Assembly (NCBI RefSeq): GCF_900109525.1
Contig: NZ_FOAN01000006.1
Span: 372,001 to 436,000, forward strand
Length of the DNA: 64,000 nucleotides
Direction: 5' to 3'
Source: Allobosea lupini
GTDB lineage: Bacteria > Pseudomonadota > Alphaproteobacteria > Rhizobiales > Beijerinckiaceae
Both the position numbers and the translations under genes were made by a program. The notes beneath the pieces are model-generated. The model made no database searches, had not been told where the DNA came from, and saw only the letters and a program-made list of their open reading frames with translations. Shown piece by piece: positions 46,603 through 56,656 of this stretch. Position 1 is the stretch's first letter. Each line of letters opens with the position of its first letter.

Positions 46603-48339
46603 TTATATGGGCTTCTGCTCCGCCGGCGCCCCCGGCGCCGACTCGATAACAGTCGCGGCGCCTGCCGGCGTGCTGCCGAAACCATAGACCTGCATCGGCT
46701 TGTCGCGGCCCTTGACCGCGATCTTGTGCGGGACGGTGTCGCGATAGCTGCGGCCGGTCGCGCTCACCGTCTCGGCGGAGACGACGATGTCCGAGAGGAG
46801 CCGCCGCGTCGCCGCCTCGAGCTGGCTCGCGATCATCACGGTTTCGCCGACGGTGATCTCGCGCCGCCCCATGCTCTCGTTCTCGACCGCGCCGACGATC
46901 GTCTGGCCGCCATGGATGCCGATGCCGATGCGCAGCGGCAATGGCAGGCCATTGGCGTATTCGCGGTTGAGCGCATCGACTGCGCGCACCATGTCGCCGG
47001 CCGCCGCGATCGCCGCCGCGCCCGCCCGCCCCGGCGTCGTCTCAAGGCCGAACACCGCCATCAAACCGTCGCCATAGATCGCCTCGATCCGTCCGCCATG
47101 CGCCGCGATCGCCTGGGACATCTCGTCATAGAAGCGGTTGAGCAGGGTCATCAGCTCGTGCGGCAATTGCCGCTCGGAGAGCGCGGTGAAGGCGCGCAGG
47201 TCTGCGACCATCACCGTCAGCCCCCTCTTGCCGATCCGGTCGTCGGGATCGACAGTGCCCGACGGGCCGGCGCCACGCTGCTTGGCGGCGAGCAGGATCT
47301 GGACCTGGAGATCGCGCTTCGGCCTGATCTGGCAGGCGAGCCGGACATGGTCGCCGGCCGAGATCCGGCGCAGCAGGCGCGCTTCCGCCTGAGCGGGCGG
47401 CGGCAGGTCATCTCCGCCGTCGAGCACCAGAACGCGGCAGGTGGCGCAGCGCGCCCGCCCGCCGCAGAGCGCAGCATGGGGAATGCCGAAGCGCCGGAAG
47501 ATCTCGAGCAGGGTCGGGCCGGGAACGACGCGGCGCACGCCGTGGCCGACGAAGCGCACCGCGATGGCCCCTAGCGCCCGCGCGCGAAGCTCGCGCAGCA
47601 CGACGAAGCCGGCAAAGCCGCCGATCAGGCCGAAGAAGGCCCGCTTGGCCCAGGTCACATGCAGATTAAAGGCGTCGACCTGGTTGGCTGTATAGAGCTC
47701 GGGCGGGAGCGCCATCATCTGGGCTTCGCGGCCTGCCACCGAAAAGCCGATGATGGCCAGAAGCGGTATCAGGATCGAAACGAGCAGGAACGGATCGCGC
47801 CAGCTCGCATAGGCGTCGCGCGCCCGGAATGTGAAGTGCAGGCCGATCACGCCATGCGTCCAGACGAGCAGGAGCAGGAAGCTCTGCGACAAGGCGAGGC
47901 CCGGCCAAAGCCGGCGCAGCACCGCGTGATAGCTCTCGTCCTGGCCGAACAGGGAACCCTGGACCCTCGTGCCGACGATATGGTCGATCAGCAGGAGCGG
48001 GATCGCGACGCCGAGGATGATCTGGATCACTTCGCGCATCGGCATGCGGAAGGTGCGCCGCTGCGCCACGCGCAGCAGGGCGAAGACCGGATGGACGATG
48101 AGCGAGCCATAGAGCGCGACCGTGCCGACCCAGCTGTGCCAGAACCAGTAGCGCCACTCCTGCGCCGCCTCCATCGCCGCAACGCCGAAGATGCCGAGCG
48201 CATGGTTGAGGAAATGCGTGGTCGCGAAGACCATCAGGATGCAGCCCGAGGCGAAGCGCACGTCGCGGCTCCAGGACGACATCTGGTCGAAGCCCGAGGC
48301 GGGCTTGCGCCCCGCCGGCGTGCTCGGAATCGCTGTCAT
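46603..48339 (-). CDS. CyaC-like membrane adenylate cyclase with heme anchor and [2Fe-2S] domain
   Basis: A 578-residue protein with three parts. About six membrane helices (30-240) contain conserved histidines (HFLNHALG, SLIVHPVFALL, LIDHIVG, VWTHGVIGLH), resembling the diheme-b anchor of Sinorhizobium CyaC. A [2Fe-2S] ferredoxin domain follows (CGGRARCATC at about 291-300, fourth Cys near 335). The class III cyclase domain (about 365-560) keeps both metal Asp residues, in MVADLRAFT and YGDGLMAVFG, and VKGRDKPMQVY. The usual VNxAARLE motif reads VMIASQLE, so the transition-state Asn and Arg look replaced. It probably senses quinone or redox state. Whether it makes cAMP is uncertain. Confidence 0.85.
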   Translation of the reverse strand: MTAIPSTPAGRKPASGFDQMSSWSRDVRFASGCILMVFATTHFLNHALGIFGVAAMEAAQEWRYWFWHSWVGTVALYGSLIVHPVFALLRVAQRRTFRMPMREVIQIILGVAIPLLLIDHIVGTRVQGSLFGQDESYHAVLRRLWPGLALSQSFLLLLVWTHGVIGLHFTFRARDAYASWRDPFLLVSILIPLLAIIGFSVAGREAQMMALPPELYTANQVDAFNLHVTWAKRAFFGLIGGFAGFVVLRELRARALGAIAVRFVGHGVRRVVPGPTLLEIFRRFGIPHAALCGGRARCATCRVLVLDGGDDLPPPAQAEARLLRRISAGDHVRLACQIRPKRDLQVQILLAAKQRGAGPSGTVDPDDRIGKRGLTVMVADLRAFTALSERQLPHELMTLLNRFYDEMSQAIAAHGGRIEAIYGDGLMAVFGLETTPGRAGAAAIAAAGDMVRAVDALNREYANGLPLPLRIGIGIHGGQTIVGAVENESMGRREITVGETVMIASQLEAATRRLLSDIVVSAETVSATGRSYRDTVPHKIAVKGRDKPMQVYGFGSTPAGAATVIESAPGAPAEQKPI

Positions 48340-48355
48340 CGGCGCACCCGGCGCT

Positions 48356-48805
48356 TCAATGTGTCTTCTCGCCATGCAGGACGGAGTCGGCCAGGCGGTA
48401 GAGCCGCCCGGCGAGATCGCGCGACAGCGCGACCGAGAACTCCGGAATATTGTCGAGCAGTTCGAAGAACAATGTCCGCGGCAGGCGCAGCGCGACCACG
48501 TCGGTCTTGGCGGTGGACCGCGCCGCATAGGTCTGGTTGCAGAGCAGGGGCACATCGCCGATCAGGCTGCCGCTCGCGAGCCGGAAGGTCTTTGACGGTC
48601 CTTCCGGCGCCTCATGCGACAGCTCGACCTCGCCTTCCAGCACGCAATAGACCTCCTCCGGCTTGTCGCCCTCTTCGGTGATGACGGTGCCGGCCGGGAA
48701 ATGCAGCCGCTCGCCCATCAAGGCGAGCAGCTTCAGCCGCGGCCCCGGCAGCCCGCGGAACAGGGGGATCGACTTCAGGCAGCCTATATCGCTCTCGAGC
48801 GTCAT
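48356..48805 (-). CDS. Stand-alone cyclic-nucleotide-binding protein
   Basis: A 149-residue protein made almost only of one cNMP-binding domain of the CRP/CAP fold: LKSIPLFRGLPGPRLKLLAL, then HFPAGTVITEEGDKPEEVYC, LEGEVELSH and a phosphate-binding cassette region FRLASGSLIGDVPLLCNQTYAARSTAK, less canonical than E. coli CRP. There is no DNA-binding domain, so it probably modulates a protein partner. Its ATG overlaps the stop of the degenerate ABC exporter, and the cyclase follows 16 bp downstream. Confidence 0.9.
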   Translation of the reverse strand: MTLESDIGCLKSIPLFRGLPGPRLKLLALMGERLHFPAGTVITEEGDKPEEVYCVLEGEVELSHEAPEGPSKTFRLASGSLIGDVPLLCNQTYAARSTAKTDVVALRLPRTLFFELLDNIPEFSVALSRDLAGRLYRLADSVLHGEKTH

Positions 48806-51576
48806 GTCCTTGCCTCGATCGGAACCGCGCCATTGGGAACCGGCAGATCGTCCTGCAGATCCTCCACCTCGTCGCTGGCTCCGCTTTTGCTGCCCACGCG
48901 GGCCACAGCTCCGTTGAATACGATCTTCTCAGGGATATCGGCAGCCAGCCCCTGATCGGTCAAGAGCAGGAACACCGTCTTGTCCTGGCAATAATTGCCG
49001 ATACGCTGGATCAGGCCGCCGGGATCAGCACAGGTGACGGCGAAGGCATCGAGATCGAGCACCAGGATATCGGGTCGCTTGATCAGCGCCTGTGCCAGCG
49101 GCACCATCAGCCGCAGCCGCAGCGGCAGATGGCGGCCACGCAGCCCGACATCGGTACCCAGTCCCAGGCGATAGGCCGCCGTGTCGAGCCCGGCGCGCGA
49201 CAATGCCGCCCGGGCGATCTCCGCCACCTTGCGACCGGCATCGGGAACGCCGAAGCCGATACGCCCGAACAGCAGGTTGTCGCGCACGCTCGCGCCGTGG
49301 ATCACATCGGCCGGATCGTAGAACTCGATCTCGTCGGCCTTCTCGCCGGGCAGATAGGTCTTGAAGCTGTGCCGTGCCCGCAGCACCCGTCGGCGCAGGG
49401 CGACATCGAGCAGATTGAGCCGGTGCTTGGGCTCGATATAGCCGAGCGCGAGCGCGACGAGCTCGCGCTGCACAGTCGGATCGAGCAGGCTGCGCCGGTC
49501 ATGCCGCCGCAGCGCCTCGGCGAGTTCGCCGAGCTTCTCCAGGTCGATCTCCCCGCCGAAAGCGTAGCGCTCGAACAGGACGTGGCCCTGCGGCAGGCCG
49601 GCGAAGATCTCGACCAAGGTCGAGGCGATGCGCCCGCCGATCTCGGCCAGCGGTTCCTCTAGCGCCTCGGCCTGCAGCACCGAGCGGGCGTACGCGTCCT
49701 CGAGCAGGAATTCGGCCGGCTGGCGGCCATTGCGCATCGCGCCGAAGACGAGATTCTCCGCGATCGTCGCATTGGCGTTGTAGCGGTCGAGGTCGAAGGT
49801 CTCGATCAATCCGCCGAGCTTGGTCTTGGTCAGTTCGGCCGCGACGACCTTGCGCGCCTCGACGATGCGCTCGGCCGCGCCTTCTGGCAGCGGCGCGATC
49901 ACCTTGGCGTCGAGGCCGAGCTCATAGATCTCGTCGGCGCAGCCGAGCGTGTCGAGCACGGCGAGCATCCGCTCTTCCAGCGCCTCCTCGCCGTCGAGGC
50001 CCACACCTTCATAGTCGTTCCAGTCGGCGCCGAAGGGCAATGGCGTGTTGCCGGCCCGCAGCGCCTCGATGAAGCGGCGATGCTCGTCCTGGTCGACGGC
50101 GCGGTCGGGTTTGACCACCGGCCGTCTGCGCTTCAGCGGCAGCAGGATGTTGTCGCGCAGCGAGCCGTTGATGATCTCGATCTCGGGGCCGGCATAGCCG
50201 ATCAGATGGCTGGCACGCTCGACGCTGATGGCGGACAGGGGCTCGCCGTCGATCAGCACACGCCCGCCATAGCTCATCGTCTGCCGGCCGAGGATGCGGC
50301 CAAGCGTGTCGCGGCCGCTGCCCGCCGGCCCGATCAGCGCGACCTCCCCAGGTCGCTGCAAGCTCAGGCTCAGCGGTGCCAGCAAGGGCTGGCCGCGATT
50401 GTCGACCATCTCGAGCTTGTCGAGCCTGATCTCGCCGCGCGGCGGCAGCGGCGCGATCTCGCCCTTCTCCTCGAGCGTGACCACCTCGCTCGGATTGAAC
50501 TGCTGGATCACCTGCTCGTATTTGATGGTGACGTCATTGCGCTGCTGCTCCCAGTCGATCAGTTCCTTGATCGGCGGCGGCAGGTCGCGATAGGCCGCGA
50601 TCACCGCTACGAGCTGTCCGATGTCGAGCCGGCCCTGCAGGGCGAAGAAGCCGCCGACCGCGTAGAAGAAGAAGGGCGTGATCTGCGCCATCAGGTTGTT
50701 GAGGAACTTGACCGCGAATTTGCGCTTGTAGAGCGCATAGCGGATGTCGAACAGCGTCCCCAGCCGGCCCGCGATGTCCGACTGGATATAGGAGGTCGCG
50801 CCATTGCCCTGGATGGTCGGCCCGGCATCGACGATCTCGCCGATGCGGCCCGCGAGCTGGCGCGAGGCGATCTGGCGCTCGCGGCCCAGACGCAGCTGCT
50901 CTTTGCGCAGGATCGGGATGATGACCGCCTGCATCAGGACGATGACCAGGGCGATCGAGCCGAGCCAGACGCTCTGCATCATGATGAAGGCGAGCGCGGT
51001 CAGCGCCTGGCTGAGCAGGAAGGCCGGCTGGATGAAGGCGTCGCCGACGAAGCTGCCGATCGGCTCGACCTCGTCCTTGATCATGCTGGCGACCTCGGCC
51101 GGCTTGACCGAGCGGATCTCTTCCGGCCGGAAGCGCATGAGCTGGCTGAACAGGTCGTAGCGCATGCGCCGGAGCATGCGTTCGCCGAGCACGCCCTTCT
51201 GCAGGTTGACGATGTATTTGAAGCCGCCGTTGATCAGGACGAGCGCGAGGAAATAGAAGCTCAGCGTCAGCAGCAGGCCGAGCTGGCCGACCTTGATGCC
51301 CTCGAAAATCTGGATGCTGCCGCCGCCGAGGATATCGGGCCAATGCAGCGTCCAGTCGAACACCGTCGCCGTCGTCTTGCCATCCTTGAAGGCGCCGCCC
51401 TGGATGGCGTCGTTGACGATGCGCTTGGGGACGTCGAAGGACAGCCAGTTGAACGGGATCGAGACGAGGATCACGAGCAGAACGATGATCTGCTCCCGGC
51501 GACTCTTCTGCCAGACGTAACGGAAGAGGCTTCTCTCCAAGGGGCTTTCCCATCCCGCATCCGGACGAGCGAACAC
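48802..51576 (-). CDS. ABC exporter-like protein with degenerate ATPase motifs
   Basis: A 924-residue protein with an N-terminal ABC-exporter membrane domain (about 25-340; IIVLLVILVSIPFNWLSFDV, LTLSFYFLALVLINGGFKYI) and an enlarged ATPase region. The catalytic motifs are altered: Walker A reads GPAGSGRDTL (about 415, Lys to Arg), the signature LRGRHLPLRLRL (about 810) replaces LSGGQ, Walker B ILVLDLDAF (about 836) lacks the Glu, and the switch His is missing (LLLTDQG). Three DN-I/L-L elements recur at about 472, 602 and 761, suggesting internal duplication of the helical subdomain. It may work as a regulated or scaffold-like transporter. Confidence 0.85.
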   Translation of the reverse strand: MFARPDAGWESPLERSLFRYVWQKSRREQIIVLLVILVSIPFNWLSFDVPKRIVNDAIQGGAFKDGKTTATVFDWTLHWPDILGGGSIQIFEGIKVGQLGLLLTLSFYFLALVLINGGFKYIVNLQKGVLGERMLRRMRYDLFSQLMRFRPEEIRSVKPAEVASMIKDEVEPIGSFVGDAFIQPAFLLSQALTALAFIMMQSVWLGSIALVIVLMQAVIIPILRKEQLRLGRERQIASRQLAGRIGEIVDAGPTIQGNGATSYIQSDIAGRLGTLFDIRYALYKRKFAVKFLNNLMAQITPFFFYAVGGFFALQGRLDIGQLVAVIAAYRDLPPPIKELIDWEQQRNDVTIKYEQVIQQFNPSEVVTLEEKGEIAPLPPRGEIRLDKLEMVDNRGQPLLAPLSLSLQRPGEVALIGPAGSGRDTLGRILGRQTMSYGGRVLIDGEPLSAISVERASHLIGYAGPEIEIINGSLRDNILLPLKRRRPVVKPDRAVDQDEHRRFIEALRAGNTPLPFGADWNDYEGVGLDGEEALEERMLAVLDTLGCADEIYELGLDAKVIAPLPEGAAERIVEARKVVAAELTKTKLGGLIETFDLDRYNANATIAENLVFGAMRNGRQPAEFLLEDAYARSVLQAEALEEPLAEIGGRIASTLVEIFAGLPQGHVLFERYAFGGEIDLEKLGELAEALRRHDRRSLLDPTVQRELVALALGYIEPKHRLNLLDVALRRRVLRARHSFKTYLPGEKADEIEFYDPADVIHGASVRDNLLFGRIGFGVPDAGRKVAEIARAALSRAGLDTAAYRLGLGTDVGLRGRHLPLRLRLMVPLAQALIKRPDILVLDLDAFAVTCADPGGLIQRIGNYCQDKTVFLLLTDQGLAADIPEKIVFNGAVARVGSKSGASDEVEDLQDDLPVPNGAVPIEART

Positions 51577-51861
51577 TCTGCCGGCTTGTCCCCCATATGG
51601 GGGCAGTTCACGACGCGGCGCAACATGCCGCTGGACTCGACAAGCCCGGCCGTTTCAAGTTCGCATCGAACGATGCGGCGCGCAGGCAGCGCCGCCCTGT
51701 TGCAAGATCGTCATCGGAACGGGACAAGGACGGCGGGACCGCAGAGAATGAGGGCGCTGCGTTGCAGCGGCAAACAAGCTTGGGCGGGAAATGGATCCGG
51801 ATGGCGGTCTCGGCCGTTGGTCCGGACAACGAACATCAGGGGACGACGGCGTCAGCCGCAG

Positions 51862-53739
51862 ATGAATATTCTCGAGATCAACGACCTGCGGATCGGCTTC
51901 ACCATTCACGGCTTCGCTCGCGATGTCGTGAAGGGCGTCGATTTCCGGATTCCGGCCGGCAAGACCGTAGCGCTCGTCGGCGAGTCCGGCTCGGGCAAGT
52001 CGGTGATCTCGCAGGCGATCATGGGGCTGCTGCCGCGCGCCGGCGCCGTGACCGGCGGAAGCATCCTGTTCCGCGACCCACAGACGGCCGATGCCGTCAC
52101 CGACATCGCCACCCTTCCCGCCGAAGGCAAGGAGATCCGCGATCTGCGCGGCGGGCGCATCGGCATGATCTTCCAGGAACCGATGTCCTCGCTCTCGCCG
52201 GTCCACACCATCGGCAACCAGATCGAGGAAGCGCTGCAGCTGCACCGGCCGATGCCGAAACCGCAGGCGCGCGAACTGATCGAGGCGATGCTGAAGCGGG
52301 TCGGCTTCAAGGATCCCACCCGCGCCTATGACTTCTACGCCTTCGAGCTCTCCGGCGGCCTGCGCCAGCGCGCCATGCTCGCCATGGCGCTGATCTGCCA
52401 GCCGGCCCTGCTGATCGCCGACGAACCGACGACCGCGCTCGACGTCACCATCCAGGCCCAGGTGCTCGACCTGATGCGCGATCTCCAGGCCGAGATGGGC
52501 ATGGCGATCCTGCTGATCACCCATGATCTCGGCGTCGTCGCCAACATGGCCGATGAGGTCGTGGTGATCTACCATGGCGAGATCATGGAGAGCGGGCCGG
52601 CCGAGGATATCTTCCGCCGCCCGCAGCACCCCTACCTCAAGGCGCTGCTCAAGGCCTCGCCGCATTTCGACATGCAGGAAGGCGAGCGGCTTGTCGCCCT
52701 GCGCGAGGCGCGCCCGCGCGCGCCGGCCGCGCCGAGACCGCCGCCGCAACGCCGCGATCAGCGGGCACCGCTGCTTGCCGTGCGCAACGTCCACAAGACC
52801 TATACGACCCATTCGAGCCGCTTCTTCGGCAAGGGCACGACCTCGACCGTGACAGCCGTCAACGATGTCAGCTTCGACATCGAGCGCGGCGAATGCCTCG
52901 GACTGGTCGGCGAGAGCGGCTGCGGCAAGACCACGCTCAGCAAGCTGATCATGCGGGCGCTGACACCGGATTCGGGCGAGATCCGCTTCGACGACGGCAA
53001 GGACTGCGTCGACCTCCTCTCGCTGCAGGGCGAGGCGCTGCGCCGCTTCCGCCCCAAGCTGCAGATGATCTTCCAGGATCCGGTCTCGTCATTGTCGCCG
53101 CGCATGACCGTGATGAACCTCCTGCGCGAGCCCCTCGTCATCCACGAGCGCGGCGACGGCACCGAGCAGAAGGCTCGCGTCAAGGCCCTGATGGACGATG
53201 TCGGGCTCGATCAGCGCTTCCTCTCGCGCTACCCGCACTCCTTCTCCGGCGGCCAGCGCCAGCGCATCGGCATCGCCCGCGCGCTTGCGCTCGATCCCGA
53301 GCTGATCATCTGCGACGAGCCGGTCTCGGCGCTCGACGTCTCCGTCCAGGCGCAGATCCTCAACCTGCTCAAGGACCTGCAGGCCGAACGCGGCCTGACC
53401 TTCCTGTTCATCTCGCACAATCTCGCCGTGGTGAACTACATGGCCGACCGCATCGCGGTGATGGCGAACGGCCGCATCGTCGAGCTCGCGCCGCGCCATA
53501 CGCTCTTTACCGCGCCGGTCCACCCCTACACCAAGGCGCTGTTGAAATCGGTGCCCTTCGCCGATCTCGACCGCAAGCTCGACTTCAAGCTGGCGGCGCC
53601 CGGCGGCGCCTCCGACACCCGCCACTGGCCGGCCTCCTTCAAGCCCGACGCGCAAGGCGAGCCGCTCGCCCATCTCGATCTCGGGGCCGGACATCTCGTT
53701 CTCGCCAAGCCGGGCGCCGATGTCAGGGAGCTCGCCTGA
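51862..53739 (+). CDS. Oligopeptide ABC importer, fused double ATPase
   Basis: A 625-residue fusion of two ATPase domains of the DppD/DppF (OppD/F) type. First domain: Walker A GESGSGKS (about residue 40), signature LSGGLRQR (about 165), Walker [13 protein letters not shown]. Second domain: GESGCGKTT (about 350), FSGGQRQR and [12 protein letters not shown]. Each ends with the [18 protein letters not shown] oligopeptide-binding element. The fused design is like YejF. The ATG at 51862 begins a normal [12 protein letters not shown] opening. It overlaps the binding-protein gene by one base and starts a four-gene importer operon. Confidence 0.93.
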   Translation: MNILEINDLRIGFTIHGFARDVVKGVDFRIPAGKTVALVGESGSGKSVISQAIMGLLPRAGAVTGGSILFRDPQTADAVTDIATLPAEGKEIRDLRGGRIGMIFQEPMSSLSPVHTIGNQIEEALQLHRPMPKPQARELIEAMLKRVGFKDPTRAYDFYAFELSGGLRQRAMLAMALICQPALLIADEPTTALDVTIQAQVLDLMRDLQAEMGMAILLITHDLGVVANMADEVVVIYHGEIMESGPAEDIFRRPQHPYLKALLKASPHFDMQEGERLVALREARPRAPAAPRPPPQRRDQRAPLLAVRNVHKTYTTHSSRFFGKGTTSTVTAVNDVSFDIERGECLGLVGESGCGKTTLSKLIMRALTPDSGEIRFDDGKDCVDLLSLQGEALRRFRPKLQMIFQDPVSSLSPRMTVMNLLREPLVIHERGDGTEQKARVKALMDDVGLDQRFLSRYPHSFSGGQRQRIGIARALALDPELIICDEPVSALDVSVQAQILNLLKDLQAERGLTFLFISHNLAVVNYMADRIAVMANGRIVELAPRHTLFTAPVHPYTKALLKSVPFADLDRKLDFKLAAPGGASDTRHWPASFKPDAQGEPLAHLDLGAGHLVLAKPGADVRELA

Positions 53740-55652
53740 TGCGGATCGCGCGGCGGAGCTTTCTCGTCGGGTCGGGCGCCGCCCTCCTCGCACCGCGGCT
53801 CGGCCTCGCCGGCGTCGAGACGCTGATCGACAGTCCGGCGCTCGCCGCCAAGGTCACGGCCGGCGAACTGCCCGGTCTCGCCGAGCGCCTGCCGAAATCG
53901 CCGCGGCTGATCAACGTGGCGGCGATGGGCCGTGCGCCCGGCCGGCACGGCGGCACCATGCGCATGCTGATGGGCGACCAGCGCGACATCCGCATGATGA
54001 CGATCTATGGCTACACCCGTCTCGTCGTTTACGATGACAAGCTGGAGCTCGCGCCCGATCTGCTGGAGAGTTTCGAGGTCGAGCGCGGCCGCGTCTTCAC
54101 CTTGCGGCTGCGGGCCGGTCATCGCTGGTCGGACGGGCATCCCTTCACCGCCGAGGACTTCCGCTATTGGTGGGAGGACGTCGCCAACAACAAGCGGCTC
54201 TCGCCGGGCGGGCCGCCGCAGGCGATGGTGATCTCCGGCCAGACCTGCCGCTTCGAGATCGTCGACGGGCTGACGCTGCGCTACAGCTGGGCCGAGCCGA
54301 ATCCGGTCTTCCTGCCGGCGCTCGCCGGCGCCCAGCCGCTCTATATCGCCATGCCGGCGCATTATCTGAAGCAGTTCCACCAGCGCTATGCCCCCAAGGA
54401 AGAGCTGGAGCAGAAGGTCAAGGCCGGCCGGGTCAAGGACTGGGGCTCGCTGCACGAGCGCTTCTCGCGCCAGTATCGGCCGGAGAACCCCGATCTGCCG
54501 ACGCTCGACCCCTGGCGCAACACCACGGCGATCCCGGCCGAGCGCTTCACTTTCGTCCGCAATCCCTATTTCCACCGGATCGACGAGAACGGCCGGCAGT
54601 TGCCCTATGTCGACGAGGTCACGCTGACCATCGGCAGCTCGGCGCTGATCCCGGCCAAGACCGCCGCCGGCGATTCTGACCTGCAGGCCCGCTATCTGCG
54701 CTTCGAGGACTACACTTTCCTCAAAGGCGCTGCGAAGCGGATGAATTTCGAGGTCAAGCTGTGGAAACGGGCCGAGGGCGCCTCGTTCGCGCTGATGCCC
54801 AATCTCAACGCGATCGATCCCATCTGGCGCGACCTCAACCGCGATGTGCGCTATCGCCGCGCGCTATCGCTCGCGATCAATCGCCGCGACATCAACCGCG
54901 TCATTTATTTCGGGCTCGCCAAGGAGAGCGGCAACACCGCTTTGCCCGAGAGCCCGCTCTACGATGCCGCACTGGCGCAGCTCAACATGACGCCGGATCT
55001 CGCCGAGGCCAACCGCCTGCTCGACGAGATCGGCCTTTCCAAGCGTGACAGCGAGCAGATCCGCCTGTTCCCGGACGGGCGGCGCCTGGAATTCACCATC
55101 GAGACCGCCGGCGCCTCGACCGAGGAGACCGACATCCTCGACCTGATCAAGCAGGACTTCATCGCGATCGGCATCAAGATCCACCCGCGTTCGAGCCAGC
55201 TCGATGTCTTCCGCCGCCGCATCCTCGCCGGCCAGACGATCATGTCCGGCTGGACCGGCATGGACAATGCGCTGGTCGCCGCCGAAATGGAGCCGGACGC
55301 GCTGGCGCCCACCTCGCCCGCCCAGTTCAACTGGCCGCGCTGGGGCCAGTATTTCGAGAGCGGCGGCCGCGAAGGCGAAGCGCCCACCATTCCGGAAGCG
55401 AAAGAGCTGGTCGAGCTCTACCGGGGCTGGCGGCATTCGGCGACCCATGAGGAGCGCCGGGACATCTGGCAGAGGATGTTGAAGATCAACGCCGAGCAAT
55501 TGTTCACCATCGGCGTGGTCAACGCCACGCTGCAGCCGGTCGTCGTCGCCAGGACGCTACGCAACCTGCCTGAGAAAGGCCTCTACAGCTTCGAGCCCGG
55601 CGCCTTCTTCGGCCGCTACATGCCGGACACGTTCTGGTTCGAGGGGAAGTAA
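53739..55652 (+). CDS. Peptide ABC transporter substrate-binding protein (family 5)
   Basis: A 637-residue periplasmic binding protein of the SBP_bac_5 type with a leader carrying twin Arg (RIARRSFLVGSGAALLAPRL). The family 5 fold shows APDLLESFEVERGRVFTLRL, then GHRWSDGHPFTAEDFRYWWE, the classic motif. DVRYRRALSLAINRRDINRV occurs later. The size resembles YejA-like proteins. It binds peptides or glycopeptide-like compounds for the adjacent importer. Confidence 0.92.
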   Translation: MRIARRSFLVGSGAALLAPRLGLAGVETLIDSPALAAKVTAGELPGLAERLPKSPRLINVAAMGRAPGRHGGTMRMLMGDQRDIRMMTIYGYTRLVVYDDKLELAPDLLESFEVERGRVFTLRLRAGHRWSDGHPFTAEDFRYWWEDVANNKRLSPGGPPQAMVISGQTCRFEIVDGLTLRYSWAEPNPVFLPALAGAQPLYIAMPAHYLKQFHQRYAPKEELEQKVKAGRVKDWGSLHERFSRQYRPENPDLPTLDPWRNTTAIPAERFTFVRNPYFHRIDENGRQLPYVDEVTLTIGSSALIPAKTAAGDSDLQARYLRFEDYTFLKGAAKRMNFEVKLWKRAEGASFALMPNLNAIDPIWRDLNRDVRYRRALSLAINRRDINRVIYFGLAKESGNTALPESPLYDAALAQLNMTPDLAEANRLLDEIGLSKRDSEQIRLFPDGRRLEFTIETAGASTEETDILDLIKQDFIAIGIKIHPRSSQLDVFRRRILAGQTIMSGWTGMDNALVAAEMEPDALAPTSPAQFNWPRWGQYFESGGREGEAPTIPEAKELVELYRGWRHSATHEERRDIWQRMLKINAEQLFTIGVVNATLQPVVVARTLRNLPEKGLYSFEPGAFFGRYMPDTFWFEGK

Positions 55653-55654
55653 TC

Positions 55655-56656
55655 GTGCTGCTGAAGTACATCTTCAAGCGCATTCTGGTGATGATCCCGA
55701 CGCTGTTCGTCACCAGCGTCCTGATCTTCACCGTGATCAACCTCCCCGAGGGCGACTATTTCGAGACGATGGTCGCCGAAATGCAGGCCCAGGGCGAGAA
55801 GGCGGATATGAGCCGCGTCGAGTTCCTGAAGAAGGAATACGGTTTCGACAAGCCGCCGGCCGAGCGCTATCTTTGGTGGGTCACCGGCCTGCTGCGCGGC
55901 GACATGGGCTATTCCTTCGAATATCAGCTGCCTGTGCGCGACGTCGTCGGCGATCGCCTGCTGCTGACGATGATCGTCTCCTTCTTCACCATCATCTTCA
56001 CCTGGATCGTCGCGTTTCCGATCGGCATCTACTCGGCGACGCACCAGTACAGCTGGGGCGATTACGGCCTCACCTTCATCGGCATGCTCGGACTCGCCAT
56101 ACCGCATTTCCTGCTGGCGCTGATCTTCCTCTACTTCGCCAATATCTGGTTCGGCACCTCGATCGGCGGCCTGGTCGACCCGCAATATCTCAACCAGCCG
56201 ATGAGCTGGGCCAAGTTCAAATCGGTGCTGGAGCACCTCTGGATACCGGTGATCATCATCGGCGCCGGCGGCACCGCCGGCATGATCCGCAAGCTGCGCG
56301 CCAACCTGCTCGACGAACTGCAGAAGCAGTACTACGTCACCGCCCGCGCCAAGGGCCTGCCGCCGGGCAAGGCGCTGCGCAAATATCCGCTGCGCATGGC
56401 GCTCAACTTCTTCATCTCCGATATCGGCGATATCCTGCCGTCGATCGTCTCCGGCGCCGAGATCGTCGCGATCGTGCTCTCGCTCCAGACCACCGGCCCG
56501 TTGCTGATCCGGGCGCTGCAGAGCCAGGATATGTATCTCGCCGGTTCCTTCCTGATGTTCCTGTCCTTCCTGACCGTGATCGGCGTGCTGATCTCCGACA
56601 TCGCGCTCGCCATCCTCGATCCGCGCATCCGCCTGCAGGGGACGGCGACCAAGTGA
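55655..56656 (+). CDS. Peptide ABC transporter permease, DppB/YejB-like
   Basis: A 333-residue permease with six membrane helices. The opening FKRILVMIPTLFVTSVLIFT and the cytoplasmic coupling motif region YYVTARAKGLPPGKALRKYP are characteristic of DppB-type subunits. A periplasmic stretch (about 30-75) is long and polar. The start GTG is two bases after the binding-protein stop. It pairs with the second permease that overlaps it by four bases. Confidence 0.93.
   Translation: MLLKYIFKRILVMIPTLFVTSVLIFTVINLPEGDYFETMVAEMQAQGEKADMSRVEFLKKEYGFDKPPAERYLWWVTGLLRGDMGYSFEYQLPVRDVVGDRLLLTMIVSFFTIIFTWIVAFPIGIYSATHQYSWGDYGLTFIGMLGLAIPHFLLALIFLYFANIWFGTSIGGLVDPQYLNQPMSWAKFKSVLEHLWIPVIIIGAGGTAGMIRKLRANLLDELQKQYYVTARAKGLPPGKALRKYPLRMALNFFISDIGDILPSIVSGAEIVAIVLSLQTTGPLLIRALQSQDMYLAGSFLMFLSFLTVIGVLISDIALAILDPRIRLQGTATK

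Noticed and set aside
50080-51861. Upstream extension of the double-ATPase frame
   Set aside because: The region is antisense to the degenerate ABC exporter. The ATPase begins naturally at the ATG 51862.
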